Origin: an uncultured Veillonellaceae bacterium
Lineage (GTDB): Bacteria; Bacillota; Negativicutes; Selenomonadales; Selenomonadaceae
Direction of reading: 5' to 3'
NCBI GenBank assembly: GCA_900316275.1
Contig: ONCF01000071.1
Location: 1-61,632, forward strand
Length of the DNA stretch: 61,632 bases
The notes below the pieces were generated by a model that saw nothing but the letters and a program-made list of their open reading frames with translations, was not told the DNA's origin and ran no database searches. This document shows positions 1 through 7,660 of the stretch, in pieces (position 1 is the stretch's first letter; each line of letters opens with the position of its first letter). The position numbers were made by a program, and so were the translations under genes.

Positions 1-1
1 C

Positions 2-61
2 GGCACGATTACCGAAAAGCCTTTAAAATCAACGGTTTCGGGCTACGCCGATTTAGCGTAA
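2..61 (+). CDS. possible C-terminal end of an upstream gene (partial)
   Basis: From the left edge one frame stays open for 19 codons and reads GTITEKPLKSTVSGYADLA before a TAA stop. It points toward the minus-strand gene that ends 10 bases further on, which would be an ordinary convergent arrangement. The peptide is too short to recognise, and the other frames here are also open for short stretches, so this is weakly supported. Confidence 0.25.
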   Translation, partial: GTITEKPLKSTVSGYADLA

Positions 62-70
62 ACAGTACGG

Positions 71-331
71 CTAATAGATATGATATTCTTTCCACGGTAT
101 CTGGTCGAGGCGGATGGTCTTGAGGAAATCGACGATATCTTTGCGGCCGTAGTAGTGCGGCTCGCCATTTGCATCCTGGCTCATGAGGATGATGGGCATG
201 TTCGGGAAGTAGACGGAGAGGGCGCGGCGCATCCGGATGCTGCGTACGGTGTACTGGGTGACGGTGGAGCGGACGGCCACGATGGCGAAGGTTACGCCCT
301 GCTCAATGATAACGGCGCCGTGAATTGTCAT
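71..331 (-). CDS. conserved hypothetical protein, 86 aa
   Basis: An 86-residue protein without signal peptide or obvious membrane helix. It is rich in beta-type hydrophobic stretches (VTFAIVAVRSTV) and has a YFPNMPIILMSQD stretch followed by a YYGRKDIVDFL segment. I have a vague recollection of similar short proteins in Negativicutes but know no function. The start is the ATG at 331 because AAAGGAGG lies 8 bases before it; the longer reading frame up to 376 lacks a ribosome site. It is transcribed away from thrS and stands alone. Confidence 0.7.
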   Translation of the reverse strand: MTIHGAVIIEQGVTFAIVAVRSTVTQYTVRSIRMRRALSVYFPNMPIILMSQDANGEPHYYGRKDIVDFLKTIRLDQIPWKEYHIY

Positions 332-468
332 GATGGGCGCCTCCTTTCTGTGATTGCTTTGACTTGATTCTATCAAATGTGTCGAGGTGCGGCAAGCATA
401 AAGAGGTAGGAAAGTTTTCTGTGTGGAAAATGCAGGCTTGTACGAAGATAGATTTTGTGCCTGCAGGG

Positions 469-497
469 TTGACAGTCCTGTCGCGAGAGCCTATAAT
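469..497 (+). promoter_or_regulatory. sigma-70/A promoter of thrS
   Basis: TTGACA at 469-474 and TATAAT at 492-497 are separated by exactly 17 bases, a perfect consensus pair. The start site would fall near 504, just upstream of the T-box leader. Confidence 0.85.
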
Positions 498-509
498 AGA
501 GCCATCATT

Positions 510-762
510 GAGAAAGCAAAATGCTTTGACGAAGACATGATGCCATGAGGGCGGCCTGTCAGAGAGGACTGCGGATGCTGTGAGCAGTCTCAGGCGCGTG
601 TGGTGTTACCCCTTCCGAGCAGCTGCGGCGAATCTTCATTTTATTTAGTAGGCGCAGACGGAACACACTCCGTTAACAAGACACGAGCGGCATAGCTGTG
701 CTATGCAAGCAGGGTGGAACCACGAAGCATCAGCCTCGTCCCTATTGGGGACGGGGCTTTTT
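510..762 (+). promoter_or_regulatory. T-box leader (threonine) upstream of thrS
   Basis: The leader carries the T-box sequence AGGGTGGAACCACG at 711-724, a GCATAG/CTATGC stem at 690-706 just before it, and a strong terminator at its 3' end. It follows a consensus promoter and precedes a threonyl-tRNA synthetase, so the ligand is inferred to be uncharged tRNA-Thr. A threonine codon ACC at 608-610 is the candidate specifier, but I have not folded stem I. When uncharged tRNA binds, the T-box would pair as antiterminator and let transcription reach thrS. Confidence 0.85.
733..762 (+). terminator. T-box conditional terminator
   Basis: GCCTCGTCCC at 733-742 pairs with the GGGACGGGGC arm at 748-757 (one G-U pair) across a 5-base loop, followed by five T. 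It lies between the T-box sequence and the thrS start and competes with the antiterminator. Confidence 0.85.
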
Positions 763-864
763 GATGTTATATATCATTATTTCGGCAGCACAGAGGGCGG
801 AGCCATTGGCGATGGGCTGGTTGCCGGGGGTACTTCCCCTGATACTCTGAGGAGGGTATTTATT

Positions 865-2784
865 ATGTTGAAGATTACGCTGAAAGATGGTGCGGTGCGT
901 GAAGTGGCCGAGGGCACGACGCTCCTGGACTTCGTGAAGTCCGTCAGCAACAGCCTGGCCAAGAAGGTGCTCGTCGGCAAGGTTGACGGCGAGGTCAAGG
1001 ATCTCATGACGCCATTGACGCAGGATGCCAGGGTCGAGTTCCTTACGTTCGAGGATGCGGACGGCCGCTGGGCACTGCGTCACACGGCTTCTCACGTACT
1101 CGCACAGGCGCTGAAACGCCTCTACAAGGATCAGAACGTGCAGCTCGCCATCGGTCCGGCTATCGACAATGGTTTCTACTACGATATCGACATGGATAAG
1201 CAGCTCAGCGAGTCCGACCTGGCCGACATCGAGAAGGAAATGAAGAAAATCGTCAAGGAGAACCTCAAGCTGGAGCGCAAAGAGGTCTCCCGTGCCGATG
1301 CCCTGAAACTCTTCGAGGAGAAGGGCGAGAGCTACAAGGTCCAGCTCATCAACGACCTGCCCGAGGACGCGTTGATCACGCTCTACACGCAGGGCGAGTT
1401 CACGGATCTCTGCGCCGGCCCGCACGTGGTCTCCACGGGCAAGGTCAAGGCCCTGAAGCTCATGAGCATCGCGGGCGCTTACTGGCGCGGTGATGAGCAT
1501 AACAAAATGTTGCAGCGCATCTACGGCACGGCTTTTGAAAAGCAGGCCGATCTCGACGATTACCTGCATATGCTCGAAGAGGCGAAGAAGCGCGACCATC
1601 GCAAGCTCGGCAAGCAGCTCGACCTGTTCTCCCTGCATGAGGAGGGCCCGGGCTTCCCGTTCTTCCATCCGAACGGCATGATTATCCGCAACGAGCTCAT
1701 CAACTACTGGCGCGAGGTACATCGCCGCTATGGCTATCAGGAAATCAAGACGCCGATGATTCTGAACCGTCAGCTCTGGGAGACCTCCGGTCACTGGGCG
1801 CACTACAAAGACAACATGTATTTCACGCAGATTGACGGCGAGGACTACGCGGTCAAACCGATGAACTGCCCAGGCGGCATGCTCGTCTACAAGACACAGC
1901 AGCGCTCCTACCGTGACCTGCCGCTACGCCTCGGTGAGCTCGGCCTCGTGCACCGCCATGAGAAATCCGGCGAGCTGCACGGCCTGTTCCGCGTACGCAA
2001 CTTCACGCAGGACGATGCGCATCTCTTTGTCACGCCGGAGCAGGCGGAGCAGGAGATTCAGCACACGATTGACCTGTTCGACGAGGTCTACAGCACGTTC
2101 GGCCTGTCCTACGTCGCTGAGCTCTCCACGCGCCCGGACGACTCCATGGGCTCGGACGAGGAGTGGGAGGCCGCGACGAACGGCCTGCGCAAGGCGCTCG
2201 AGCACCGCGGCCTGAAATACATCGTCAACGAGGGTGACGGCGCGTTCTACGGTCCGAAAATCGATTTCCACCTGAAGGACTCCATCGGCCGTACCTGGCA
2301 GTGCGGTACCATCCAGTACGACATGCAGATGCCGGAGAAGTTCGACCTCACGTACGTGGGCGAGGACGGCGAGAAACACCGTCCCATCATGCTGCACCGC
2401 GTCGTCTACGGCTCCATCGAGCGCTTCATCGGCATCCTCATCGAGAACTATGCCGGTGCATTCCCCGTCTGGTTTGCACCCGTGCAGGTGCGCATCCTGC
2501 CCATCACGGACAAGCACGCGGACTACGCGAAGAAGCTCTACGACCAGATGTTCGCGCTCGGCCTGCGCGTCGAGGTGGACAACCGCAACGAGAAAGTCGG
2601 CTACAAGATCCGCGAGTCGCAGGTCAAAAAGACGCCGTACACGCTCGTCGTCGGCGACCAGGAGGTCGAGAACGGCCAGGTCAACGTGCGCAAGTACGGC
2701 GAAAAGGACAGCACGTCCATGAGCGTAGAGGACTTCATCGCCTACGTGCAGGAGAAAATCAAATCCCGCGCGCAGGAATATTGA
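865..2784 (+). CDS. thrS: threonyl-tRNA synthetase
   Basis: Charges tRNA-Thr with threonine in the cytoplasm. At 639 residues it has the usual class II ThrRS layout: an N-terminal TGS domain (about 1-62), the editing domain with HTASH (H73, H77) and CAGPH motifs, then the catalytic core with MNCPGG, whose cysteine is a zinc ligand, and a C-terminal anticodon-binding domain (from VQVRILPI to the end). The start is the ATG at 865, preceded by GGAGG at 851-855. The longer open frame from 703 runs through the T-box terminator and is not used. It is a single-gene unit controlled by the T-box, followed directly by the infC promoter. Confidence 0.97.
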   Translation: MLKITLKDGAVREVAEGTTLLDFVKSVSNSLAKKVLVGKVDGEVKDLMTPLTQDARVEFLTFEDADGRWALRHTASHVLAQALKRLYKDQNVQLAIGPAIDNGFYYDIDMDKQLSESDLADIEKEMKKIVKENLKLERKEVSRADALKLFEEKGESYKVQLINDLPEDALITLYTQGEFTDLCAGPHVVSTGKVKALKLMSIAGAYWRGDEHNKMLQRIYGTAFEKQADLDDYLHMLEEAKKRDHRKLGKQLDLFSLHEEGPGFPFFHPNGMIIRNELINYWREVHRRYGYQEIKTPMILNRQLWETSGHWAHYKDNMYFTQIDGEDYAVKPMNCPGGMLVYKTQQRSYRDLPLRLGELGLVHRHEKSGELHGLFRVRNFTQDDAHLFVTPEQAEQEIQHTIDLFDEVYSTFGLSYVAELSTRPDDSMGSDEEWEAATNGLRKALEHRGLKYIVNEGDGAFYGPKIDFHLKDSIGRTWQCGTIQYDMQMPEKFDLTYVGEDGEKHRPIMLHRVVYGSIERFIGILIENYAGAFPVWFAPVQVRILPITDKHADYAKKLYDQMFALGLRVEVDNRNEKVGYKIRESQVKKTPYTLVVGDQEVENGQVNVRKYGEKDSTSMSVEDFIAYVQEKIKSRAQEY

Positions 2785-2792
2785 TAAAAGTA

Positions 2793-2821
2793 TTGACATC
2801 CTTCCACGCGGGTGCTATACT
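2793..2821 (+). promoter_or_regulatory. promoter of the infC-rpmI-rplT operon
   Basis: TTGACA at 2793-2798 and TATACT at 2816-2821 with a 17-base spacer. It overlaps the end of thrS by about ten bases downstream of its stop, giving the ribosomal operon its own start. Confidence 0.85.
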
Positions 2822-2827
2822 ACCTAA

Positions 2828-2984
2828 GTGTTCGTGAGAACGACAGCAAGCAGAAGCCACCGCTTCTCACCGCCTGGCGCTTAGTCAGTCCGGTTCACAG
2901 TGTCATACCTGATGTATGAATTTTTAGAGGTGGCCTTGCGCCGCCTCTTTTTATTGCAAATCATTTTTAGGAGGTGCATTTACC
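2828..2984 (+). promoter_or_regulatory. infC leader, L20-type attenuator
   Basis: The untranslated leader of about 155 bases has an AGAAGC-CACC-GCTTCT hairpin at 2852-2867 and ends in a terminator (AGAGGTGGC 2926-2934 / GCCGCCTCT 2940-2948, then a T-run). In Bacillus subtilis this operon is autoregulated by L20 through premature termination in the infC leader. The same position and layout here suggest the same control; the L20 contact itself is inferred. Confidence 0.7.
2926..2953 (+). terminator. attenuator terminator before infC
   Basis: A 9-bp stem (one G-U pair) with a 5-base loop followed by TTTTTATT, ending about 30 bases before the infC start codon. It must be read through for infC expression. 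Confidence 0.75.
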
Positions 2985-3575
2985 ATTAGCAAAGATTCGT
3001 TGCGGATCAATGAGCAGATTCATATCCGCGAAGTGCGCGTCACCAGCGCGACGGGCGAGCAGCTGGGCATCATGCCCACGCGCGAGGCTCTGCGCATGGC
3101 GGAGGAGCAGCATCTCGACCTCGTCGAGGTCGCGCCCAAGGCCAAGCCGCCGGTCTGCCGTATCATGGATTTCGGCAAGTACCGCTACGAGCAGCAGAAA
3201 CGCGAAAAGGAAGCCCGCAAGAAACAAAAAGTCATCAGCATCAAAGAGGTCAAGCTTCGCCCGCACATCGAGCAGCACGACTTTGAGGTGAAGTTGAAAA
3301 ATGCCCTGCGCTTCATCGGCGAGGGCAACAAGGTCAAAGTCACGATTATGTTCCGCGGCCGCGAGATGTCGCACCCGGAGCTCGGCAAGGAAGTCCTGAG
3401 CCGCGTGGCCGAGGCTTTGGGTGACGGCGTGACCATCGAGCGCAATGCCAAGATGGAGGGCCGTAACATGTCGATGGTTGTGGCGCCCAAGTCACAGAAA
3501 TCATCTAATAAGAGCAAACGTCCTTCGACAGAGAAGGATCAGCCTAAGGGAGGAAACCATAATGCCGAAAATTAA
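2985..3575 (+). CDS. infC: translation initiation factor IF-3
   Basis: Binds the 30S subunit, blocks premature 50S joining and checks start codons. The protein (196 aa) has the IF-3 N domain ([14 protein letters not shown]), the lysine-rich linker (about 75-90) and the C domain ending in [10 protein letters not shown]. The start is read as ATT at 2985: AGGAGGTG at 2969-2976 sits 8 bases before it and the frame reads [15 protein letters not shown] at 3000 is also in frame but has no ribosome site. An AUU start is a known device by which IF-3 represses its own mRNA. The last 14 bases overlap rpmI. Confidence 0.95.
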   Translation: MSKDSLRINEQIHIREVRVTSATGEQLGIMPTREALRMAEEQHLDLVEVAPKAKPPVCRIMDFGKYRYEQQKREKEARKKQKVISIKEVKLRPHIEQHDFEVKLKNALRFIGEGNKVKVTIMFRGREMSHPELGKEVLSRVAEALGDGVTIERNAKMEGRNMSMVVAPKSQKSSNKSKRPSTEKDQPKGGNHNAEN

Positions 3576-3759
3576 GACTCGCAGAGCTGCCGCCAAGCGC
3601 TTCACTGCCACGGGCAGCGGCGAATTCAAACGCAACAAGGCCTACAAGAGCCACATTCTCGAGAAGAAGTCCCCGAAGCGTAAACGCAACCTGCGCAAGG
3701 CTGCTATCGCTACGGCCGCTGATAAGAACCGCGTCAAGCGCATGCTGCCGTACGCCTAA
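3562..3759 (+). CDS. rpmI: 50S ribosomal protein L35
   Basis: A 65-residue, very basic protein beginning [14 protein letters not shown] and ending RVKRMLPYA, the standard L35 length and sequence. The ATG at 3562 follows GGGAGGAAACC and overlaps the end of infC, so the two are probably translationally coupled. A longer in-frame reading from 3445 lies inside infC and is not used. L35 is a late-assembling protein of the large subunit. Confidence 0.97.
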   Translation: MPKIKTRRAAAKRFTATGSGEFKRNKAYKSHILEKKSPKRKRNLRKAAIATAADKNRVKRMLPYA

Positions 3760-3760
3760 T

Positions 3761-3842
3761 AAGATAGCCCTTAGCGGTCAGGTGCCTGCAAGGGGCATGA
3801 ACGCTTAGGGATATCTTAGGCATTTGCCGTCAGGCAAATACC
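3761..3842 (+). promoter_or_regulatory. two hairpins between rpmI and rplT
   Basis: A long imperfect stem pairs AAGATAGCCCTTAGCG (3761-3776) with CGCTTAGGGATATCTT (3802-3817), with two mismatches in 16 positions. A second hairpin, GGCATTTGCC/GGCAAATACC (3819-3842), follows at once. Neither has a T-run, so these are not classic terminators. They may set the L35:L20 ratio, be an RNA processing site, or be an L20-binding mimic; which is unknown. Confidence 0.5.
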
Positions 3843-3884
3843 ATCCTTATATATGTAAGATACCATTTTTAGGAGGATATAAAC

Positions 3885-4238
3885 ATGCCAAGAGTTAAAG
3901 TCGGCGTGACTGCACACCGTCGTCATAAAAAAATCCTGAAGCTTGCCAAGGGCTACAAAGGCTCCAAGAGCAAGCAGTTCAAAAAAGCTAACGAGACCGT
4001 CATGAAGGCTCTCTGGTACGCGCGTCGTGACCGCCGTGCCAAGAAAGGTAACTTCCGTCGTCTCTGGATTGCCCGTATCAATGCGGCTGCCCGCACGAAC
4101 GGCATCTCCTACAGCAAGCTCATCAACGGTCTGACGAAGGCCGGCGTTGAGGTGAACCGCAAGATGCTCGCTGACCTCGCGATTAGCGACGCGGCTGCGT
4201 TCACGAAACTGGTCGAGGTCGCCAAGGCCAACCAGTAA
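3885..4238 (+). CDS. rplT: 50S ribosomal protein L20
   Basis: A 117-residue basic protein starting [16 protein letters not shown], full length for L20, with AGGAGG before the ATG at 3885. L20 is needed early in assembly of the large subunit, binds 23S rRNA, and in Bacillota represses its own operon through the infC leader. It is the last gene of infC-rpmI-rplT and is followed by a terminator. Confidence 0.97.
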   Translation: MPRVKVGVTAHRRHKKILKLAKGYKGSKSKQFKKANETVMKALWYARRDRRAKKGNFRRLWIARINAAARTNGISYSKLINGLTKAGVEVNRKMLADLAISDAAAFTKLVEVAKANQ

Positions 4239-4258
4239 TATATAGCTGGACATATTGA

Positions 4259-4296
4259 GGACCGTTGCGCACGTCTGTGCCAGCGGTTCTTTTCTT
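4259..4296 (+). terminator. terminator after rplT
   Basis: ACCGTTG pairs with CAGCGGT (one G-U) around an inner GCAC/GTGC stem, followed by TCTTTTCTT. It closes the ribosomal operon just before the ribosome site of the methyltransferase gene. Confidence 0.7.
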
Positions 4297-4310
4297 ATCT
4301 GGAGGCAATG

Positions 4311-5117
4311 ATGGACGGACGGATTGACAGTCTCACGAATCAAAAGATAAAAGACACGGCGGCACTGGCGATGCGGCGGCAACGGCAGAAACAGGGCCGT
4401 TTCGTCGCGGAGGGCGTGCGCCTCGGTGAGATGGCGGCCGCCTCTGGCTGGCCGCTTTGCTATGCGCTCTACACGGCAGAGCTAGCGTCTACACCACGCG
4501 GCGCGCAGCTGCTCGCAACACTGCGCCAAAATGGCTGCTCCTGCTACGAGACGAGCCAGCAGGCCTTTGCCAAAGCCAGCGTCACCGCCACGCCGCAAGG
4601 TATACTCATCGTCATGGGCCAGCGTCAGCAGACGCTCGCAGACCTGCCGGAGCAGGAAAGACCGTTTTACCTCGTGCTCGACGGCCTGCAGGACCCCGGC
4701 AATGTGGGCACAATCATCCGTACAGCCGATGCGGCGGGGGCAGATGCCGTGCTCTGCTTGCGCGGCACGGCCGACATCTACGAGGACAAAACCGTGCGCG
4801 CTACCATGGGCTCGCTCTTTCACCTGCCCGTCGTGAACGGCCTCACGCCCGAGGATCTCCAGAACTTCGTCACTACACGCGGCCTGCAGCTCTACGCCAC
4901 GGCGCTCGACAGCACGGCCCAGCCGCATTTCGCCTGCGACTTTACGCGTGGCACGGCCGTCGTGCTTGGCAACGAGGGGAACGGCGTCTCGCCCACCGTG
5001 CTCGCGCTCGCGCAGAAATGCTACATCCCCATGTACGGCGCCGCCGAGTCCCTCAACGCTGCCACCGCCGCCGCCATCGTCACCTACGAGGCCGTACGCC
5101 AGCGGCAGTTTGCCTAA
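4311..5117 (+). CDS. TrmH/SpoU family RNA 2'-O-methyltransferase
   Basis: A 268-residue SPOUT methyltransferase that should transfer a methyl group from SAM to a ribose 2'-OH in tRNA or rRNA. The N-terminal substrate-binding part (RQRQKQGRFVAEGVRL) is followed by the knot with its three SpoU motifs: LVLDGLQDPGNVGTIIRTADAAG, AVVLGNEGNGVSP and IPMYGAAESLNAATAAAI. Placement next to rplT is common in Bacillota. GGAGG at 4301-4305 is only 2 bases from the ATG at 4308 and 5 from the ATG at 4311, so the second is preferred. The exact RNA target cannot be told from sequence. Confidence 0.88.
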   Translation: MDGRIDSLTNQKIKDTAALAMRRQRQKQGRFVAEGVRLGEMAAASGWPLCYALYTAELASTPRGAQLLATLRQNGCSCYETSQQAFAKASVTATPQGILIVMGQRQQTLADLPEQERPFYLVLDGLQDPGNVGTIIRTADAAGADAVLCLRGTADIYEDKTVRATMGSLFHLPVVNGLTPEDLQNFVTTRGLQLYATALDSTAQPHFACDFTRGTAVVLGNEGNGVSPTVLALAQKCYIPMYGAAESLNAATAAAIVTYEAVRQRQFA

Positions 5118-5139
5118 AACATCATCAACCATTGTTCTG

Positions 5140-5175
5140 GCTCGTGTGCCGCAAGGCGGTGCGCGGGCTTTTTTA
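5140..5175 (+). terminator. terminator after the trmH-like gene
   Basis: A 13-bp stem with several G-U pairs (GCTCGTGTGCCGC / GCGGTGCGCGGGC) and a three-base loop AAG, followed by a long T-run. Confidence 0.8.
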
Positions 5176-5292
5176 TTTTTTTGAAATTATTGTATATTGT
5201 ACAAATACTGTATTTTGCGGTAAAATGGCCATATGAAAATGTGTAATTTGTGGTTTTTGCCTGAAATAAAAAGTGTGATTTTGCAGAAAGAT

Positions 5293-5792
5293 GGCGATTG
5301 GTGATGTTTTACCAGGCGAACCTCGAGCGGCGCAAATCCGTCATTATTTTTGACGAGGTGCAGTTCTGCCCGTGCGCCCGTCAGGTTATCAAGCATCTCG
5401 TGGCTGACCATCGCTATGATTATATTGAGACGGGGCTGTTTGTGACCCTGATGTTTTTCGATAGTGACTTCGTTGAGAATGATATTTATGCGAAATTGCT
5501 CAGTGGCCGGGGCGCGTGTCAACCTCGGCTATCTGTACGAAAATATCACTGCCCAGGTGCTGGTGGCGCATGGGTATCACCTGTATTACTATACTTTCCC
5601 CAAGGAGCAAAGCAGGCGGCGCTATGAAATAGATTTTTTGCTGCCGGAGCGAAGCAAGATTATCCCCATCGAGGTCAAATCATCCGGCTATCGTACGCAC
5701 GCGTCGTTTGACGCTTTTGCACAAAAATTTTCCGCACGCATCGCGCGTCGTGGACAGATATTGTATAATATGGGGGTAGGGGGGATATACCC
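5293..5792 (+). pseudogene. remnant of an AAA ATPase with DUF4143 domain
   Basis: Two overlapping frames carry pieces of one protein. The first has a Walker-B-like segment (SVIIFDEVQFCPCARQ) and then jumps directly to GLFVTLMFFDSDFVENDIY. After a frameshift near 5500-5515 the second frame continues NLGYLYENITAQVL, EIDFLLPERSKIIPIEVKSS. In intact family members these are ATPase and C-terminal nuclease-like (DUF4143) parts of a protein of roughly 400 residues. The Walker A region, the start and a middle section are missing. The flanks (5178-5292) are AT-rich and hold nothing I recognise. No function is expected. Confidence 0.8.
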
Positions 5793-5833
5793 CCACGTCA
5801 TTTGGTCGAACATTTTGACGAGGAGTGAGGCAG

Positions 5834-6967
5834 ATGAGTACGTTATCACGCCGCAAATTTGTCAAACTCATGGGGGCGGCTGCGGCGGTGGCTGCGGTGC
5901 CCGCAGGTGTGGAACTGGCCCACGGGCCTGAGAATAAAGGAGGTAATGCCAAAGTGGCAGCAGCAAAAGCAGTCGCCGGGACGGGTGGCGACCATTATAT
6001 CCCGTACAGTGAGCGCAGTGGCGAGGCGTCTACGGTGTTCTTTACGCGCGACCTCTCGGCCCGGGGGCTGGAGAAAATCTATGCGCAGGTGAGCCAGGTG
6101 CTCACGGGCAAAGTCGGTGTGAAACTGCACACTGGCGAGCCGCACGGGCCGAACATCATCACGCGCCCGTGGGTCAAGGAACTCCTCAGCGCCAAGCTGC
6201 CGCAGGCGGCGATTGTCGAGACGAATACGTACTATGATGGCGGCCGCTATACGACGGCGGACCACCGTAAAACGCTCGCCACGAACGGCTGGACTTTCGC
6301 GCCTGTCGATATCATGGATGAGGACGGCACGACGATGCTGCCGGTGAAAAACGGCAAATGGTTCACGGAGATGTCCGTGGGCACGCACATGCTCGACTAT
6401 GACTCGCTGCTCGTGCTCACGCATTTCAAGGGGCACGTCATGGGCGGCTTCGGCGGCTCGAACAAGAACATCGGCATCGGCTGCGCGGACGGTCGTATTG
6501 GCAAGGCCATGATTCATACGGCGGAGGGCTCGGACAACCAGTGGAGCATTGACAAAGAGGAGCTCATGGAGCGCATCACCGAGTCGACGAAGGCCACGGT
6601 CGACCATTTTGCGCCGCATATCGCCTTTGTCAACGTCATGCGCAATATGAGCGTGTCCTGCGACTGTGAGGGCACGGCGGCGCAGCCCGTCGTGACGCCG
6701 GATGTTGGCATCCTGGCCTCGCTGGACATCCTCGCGGTTGACCAGGTCTGCGTGGACCTCGTCTACGCGTTGCCGCCCGAGAGCCATCACGACCTCGTCG
6801 AGCGCATGGAGACGCGCCACGGCCTGCGCCAGCTCACGTACATGAAGGAAATGGGCATGGGGAACGACCGCTACCACCTCATAGACCTCGACCACGACGG
6901 TAAGGAAATCACCGCCGACGAGGCAGTCAAGGGCATCAGCGGTAAATGGGTCTCTGACGGGCAGTAA
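5834..6967 (+). CDS. DUF362 domain protein with Tat signal
   Basis: A 377-residue protein. Residues 1-30 form a twin-arginine signal (LSRRKFVKLMGAAAAVAAVPAG), so it is probably exported folded, which often means it carries a cofactor. The rest matches DUF362 as I remember it: GVKLHTGEPHGPNIITRPWV, LLVLTHFKGHVMGGFGGSNKNIGIGCA and a C-terminal part with AVDQVCVDLVYAL. DUF362 proteins are often fused to ferredoxin domains; here no CxxCxxC cluster is seen. The ATG at 5834 has GAGGAGTGAGG before it. A GTG at 5825 is in frame but less well placed. The substrate is unknown. Confidence 0.8.
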   Translation: MSTLSRRKFVKLMGAAAAVAAVPAGVELAHGPENKGGNAKVAAAKAVAGTGGDHYIPYSERSGEASTVFFTRDLSARGLEKIYAQVSQVLTGKVGVKLHTGEPHGPNIITRPWVKELLSAKLPQAAIVETNTYYDGGRYTTADHRKTLATNGWTFAPVDIMDEDGTTMLPVKNGKWFTEMSVGTHMLDYDSLLVLTHFKGHVMGGFGGSNKNIGIGCADGRIGKAMIHTAEGSDNQWSIDKEELMERITESTKATVDHFAPHIAFVNVMRNMSVSCDCEGTAAQPVVTPDVGILASLDILAVDQVCVDLVYALPPESHHDLVERMETRHGLRQLTYMKEMGMGNDRYHLIDLDHDGKEITADEAVKGISGKWVSDGQ

Positions 6968-7007
6968 ACCAATTTGACCTGTGCGATGACGCTGGGAGGT
7001 GCGGGCG

Positions 7008-7604
7008 ATGCAGCGGGAGTTGCCTTATTTTGATATCGAAGGGGCCTATGGCGGCTGGCAGGCGTGGTTCCGCGACCGCTGGATGCGCGTGGGCGGCTGC
7101 GCGGCCGTGACGGCCTGCGATACCTGCATTTATCTGCAGTTGTACCGTGGGCAGGCGCACCTTTATCCATTTGACATCCAGCACCTCACGCGGGCGGACT
7201 ATGTCGAGTTCGGCATGCAGATGCGGCCGTACCTGAGGCCACGCTACTCCGGTGTCGACCGGCTCGATATCTATATCACGGGGCTCGGCGGCTATCTCTA
7301 CGACCACGGCGTGACGCTGGGGCTCGTGCCGTGGGAGGGCGAGCACAGCGAGGCGGACACCATGCGGGTCATCCAGCGCCAGATTGACGCGGGGCTGCCT
7401 ATCCCGTGCCTCATGCTGCGCCATCAGGCCCCTGCGATGCTTGACCTCACCTGGCATTGGTTCATGCTCACGGGCTACATGAGCTATGACGGTCTGTTTT
7501 TCGTCAAGGTTGTGACCTATGGCAGCTGGCGCTGGCTGAATTTCCACCTGTTCTGGCAGACGGGCTACGCGCGCAAAGGCGGGCTCGTGCTGCTACGGGA
7601 TTGA
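7008..7604 (+). CDS. conserved hypothetical protein, papain-like cysteine peptidase fold suspected
   Basis: A 198-residue soluble protein. MRVGGCAAVTACD near residue 27 looks like the nucleophile helix of papain/C39-like enzymes, and WHWFMLTGY followed by VKVVTYGSWRWLNF fits the later His and Asp/Asn-bearing strands. I do not recognise a named family. The ATG at 7008 follows GGGAGG at 6994-6999; a GTG at 6999 overlaps the ribosome site and is rejected. The gene lies 40 bases after the DUF362 gene and may be cotranscribed with it. It ends at a shared terminator facing the Wadjet operon. Confidence 0.65.
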   Translation: MQRELPYFDIEGAYGGWQAWFRDRWMRVGGCAAVTACDTCIYLQLYRGQAHLYPFDIQHLTRADYVEFGMQMRPYLRPRYSGVDRLDIYITGLGGYLYDHGVTLGLVPWEGEHSEADTMRVIQRQIDAGLPIPCLMLRHQAPAMLDLTWHWFMLTGYMSYDGLFFVKVVTYGSWRWLNFHLFWQTGYARKGGLVLLRD

Positions 7605-7619
7605 GATTGATTTTCATAA

Positions 7620-7660
7620 AAGGCCTGCACACCGTGTGATTGCGGTGTGCAGGCCTTTTT
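7620..7660. terminator. bidirectional terminator between the C39-like gene and jetC
   Basis: A perfect 14-bp stem (AAGGCCTGCACACC / GGTGTGCAGGCCTT) with a 10-base loop. Seven T follow on the plus strand, and TTTTATGAAAA follows on the minus strand, so it can stop transcription from both sides. Confidence 0.9.

Noticed and set aside
703-864. N-terminal extension of thrS starting in the T-box leader
   Set aside because: It would be translated through the T-box and its terminator and has no ribosome site; the ATG at 865 has GGAGG.
5187-5522. Minus-strand frame of 111 codons over the ATPase relic
   Set aside because: It has no ribosome site and covers AT-rich spacer plus the antisense of the pseudogene; no protein-like motif is seen.
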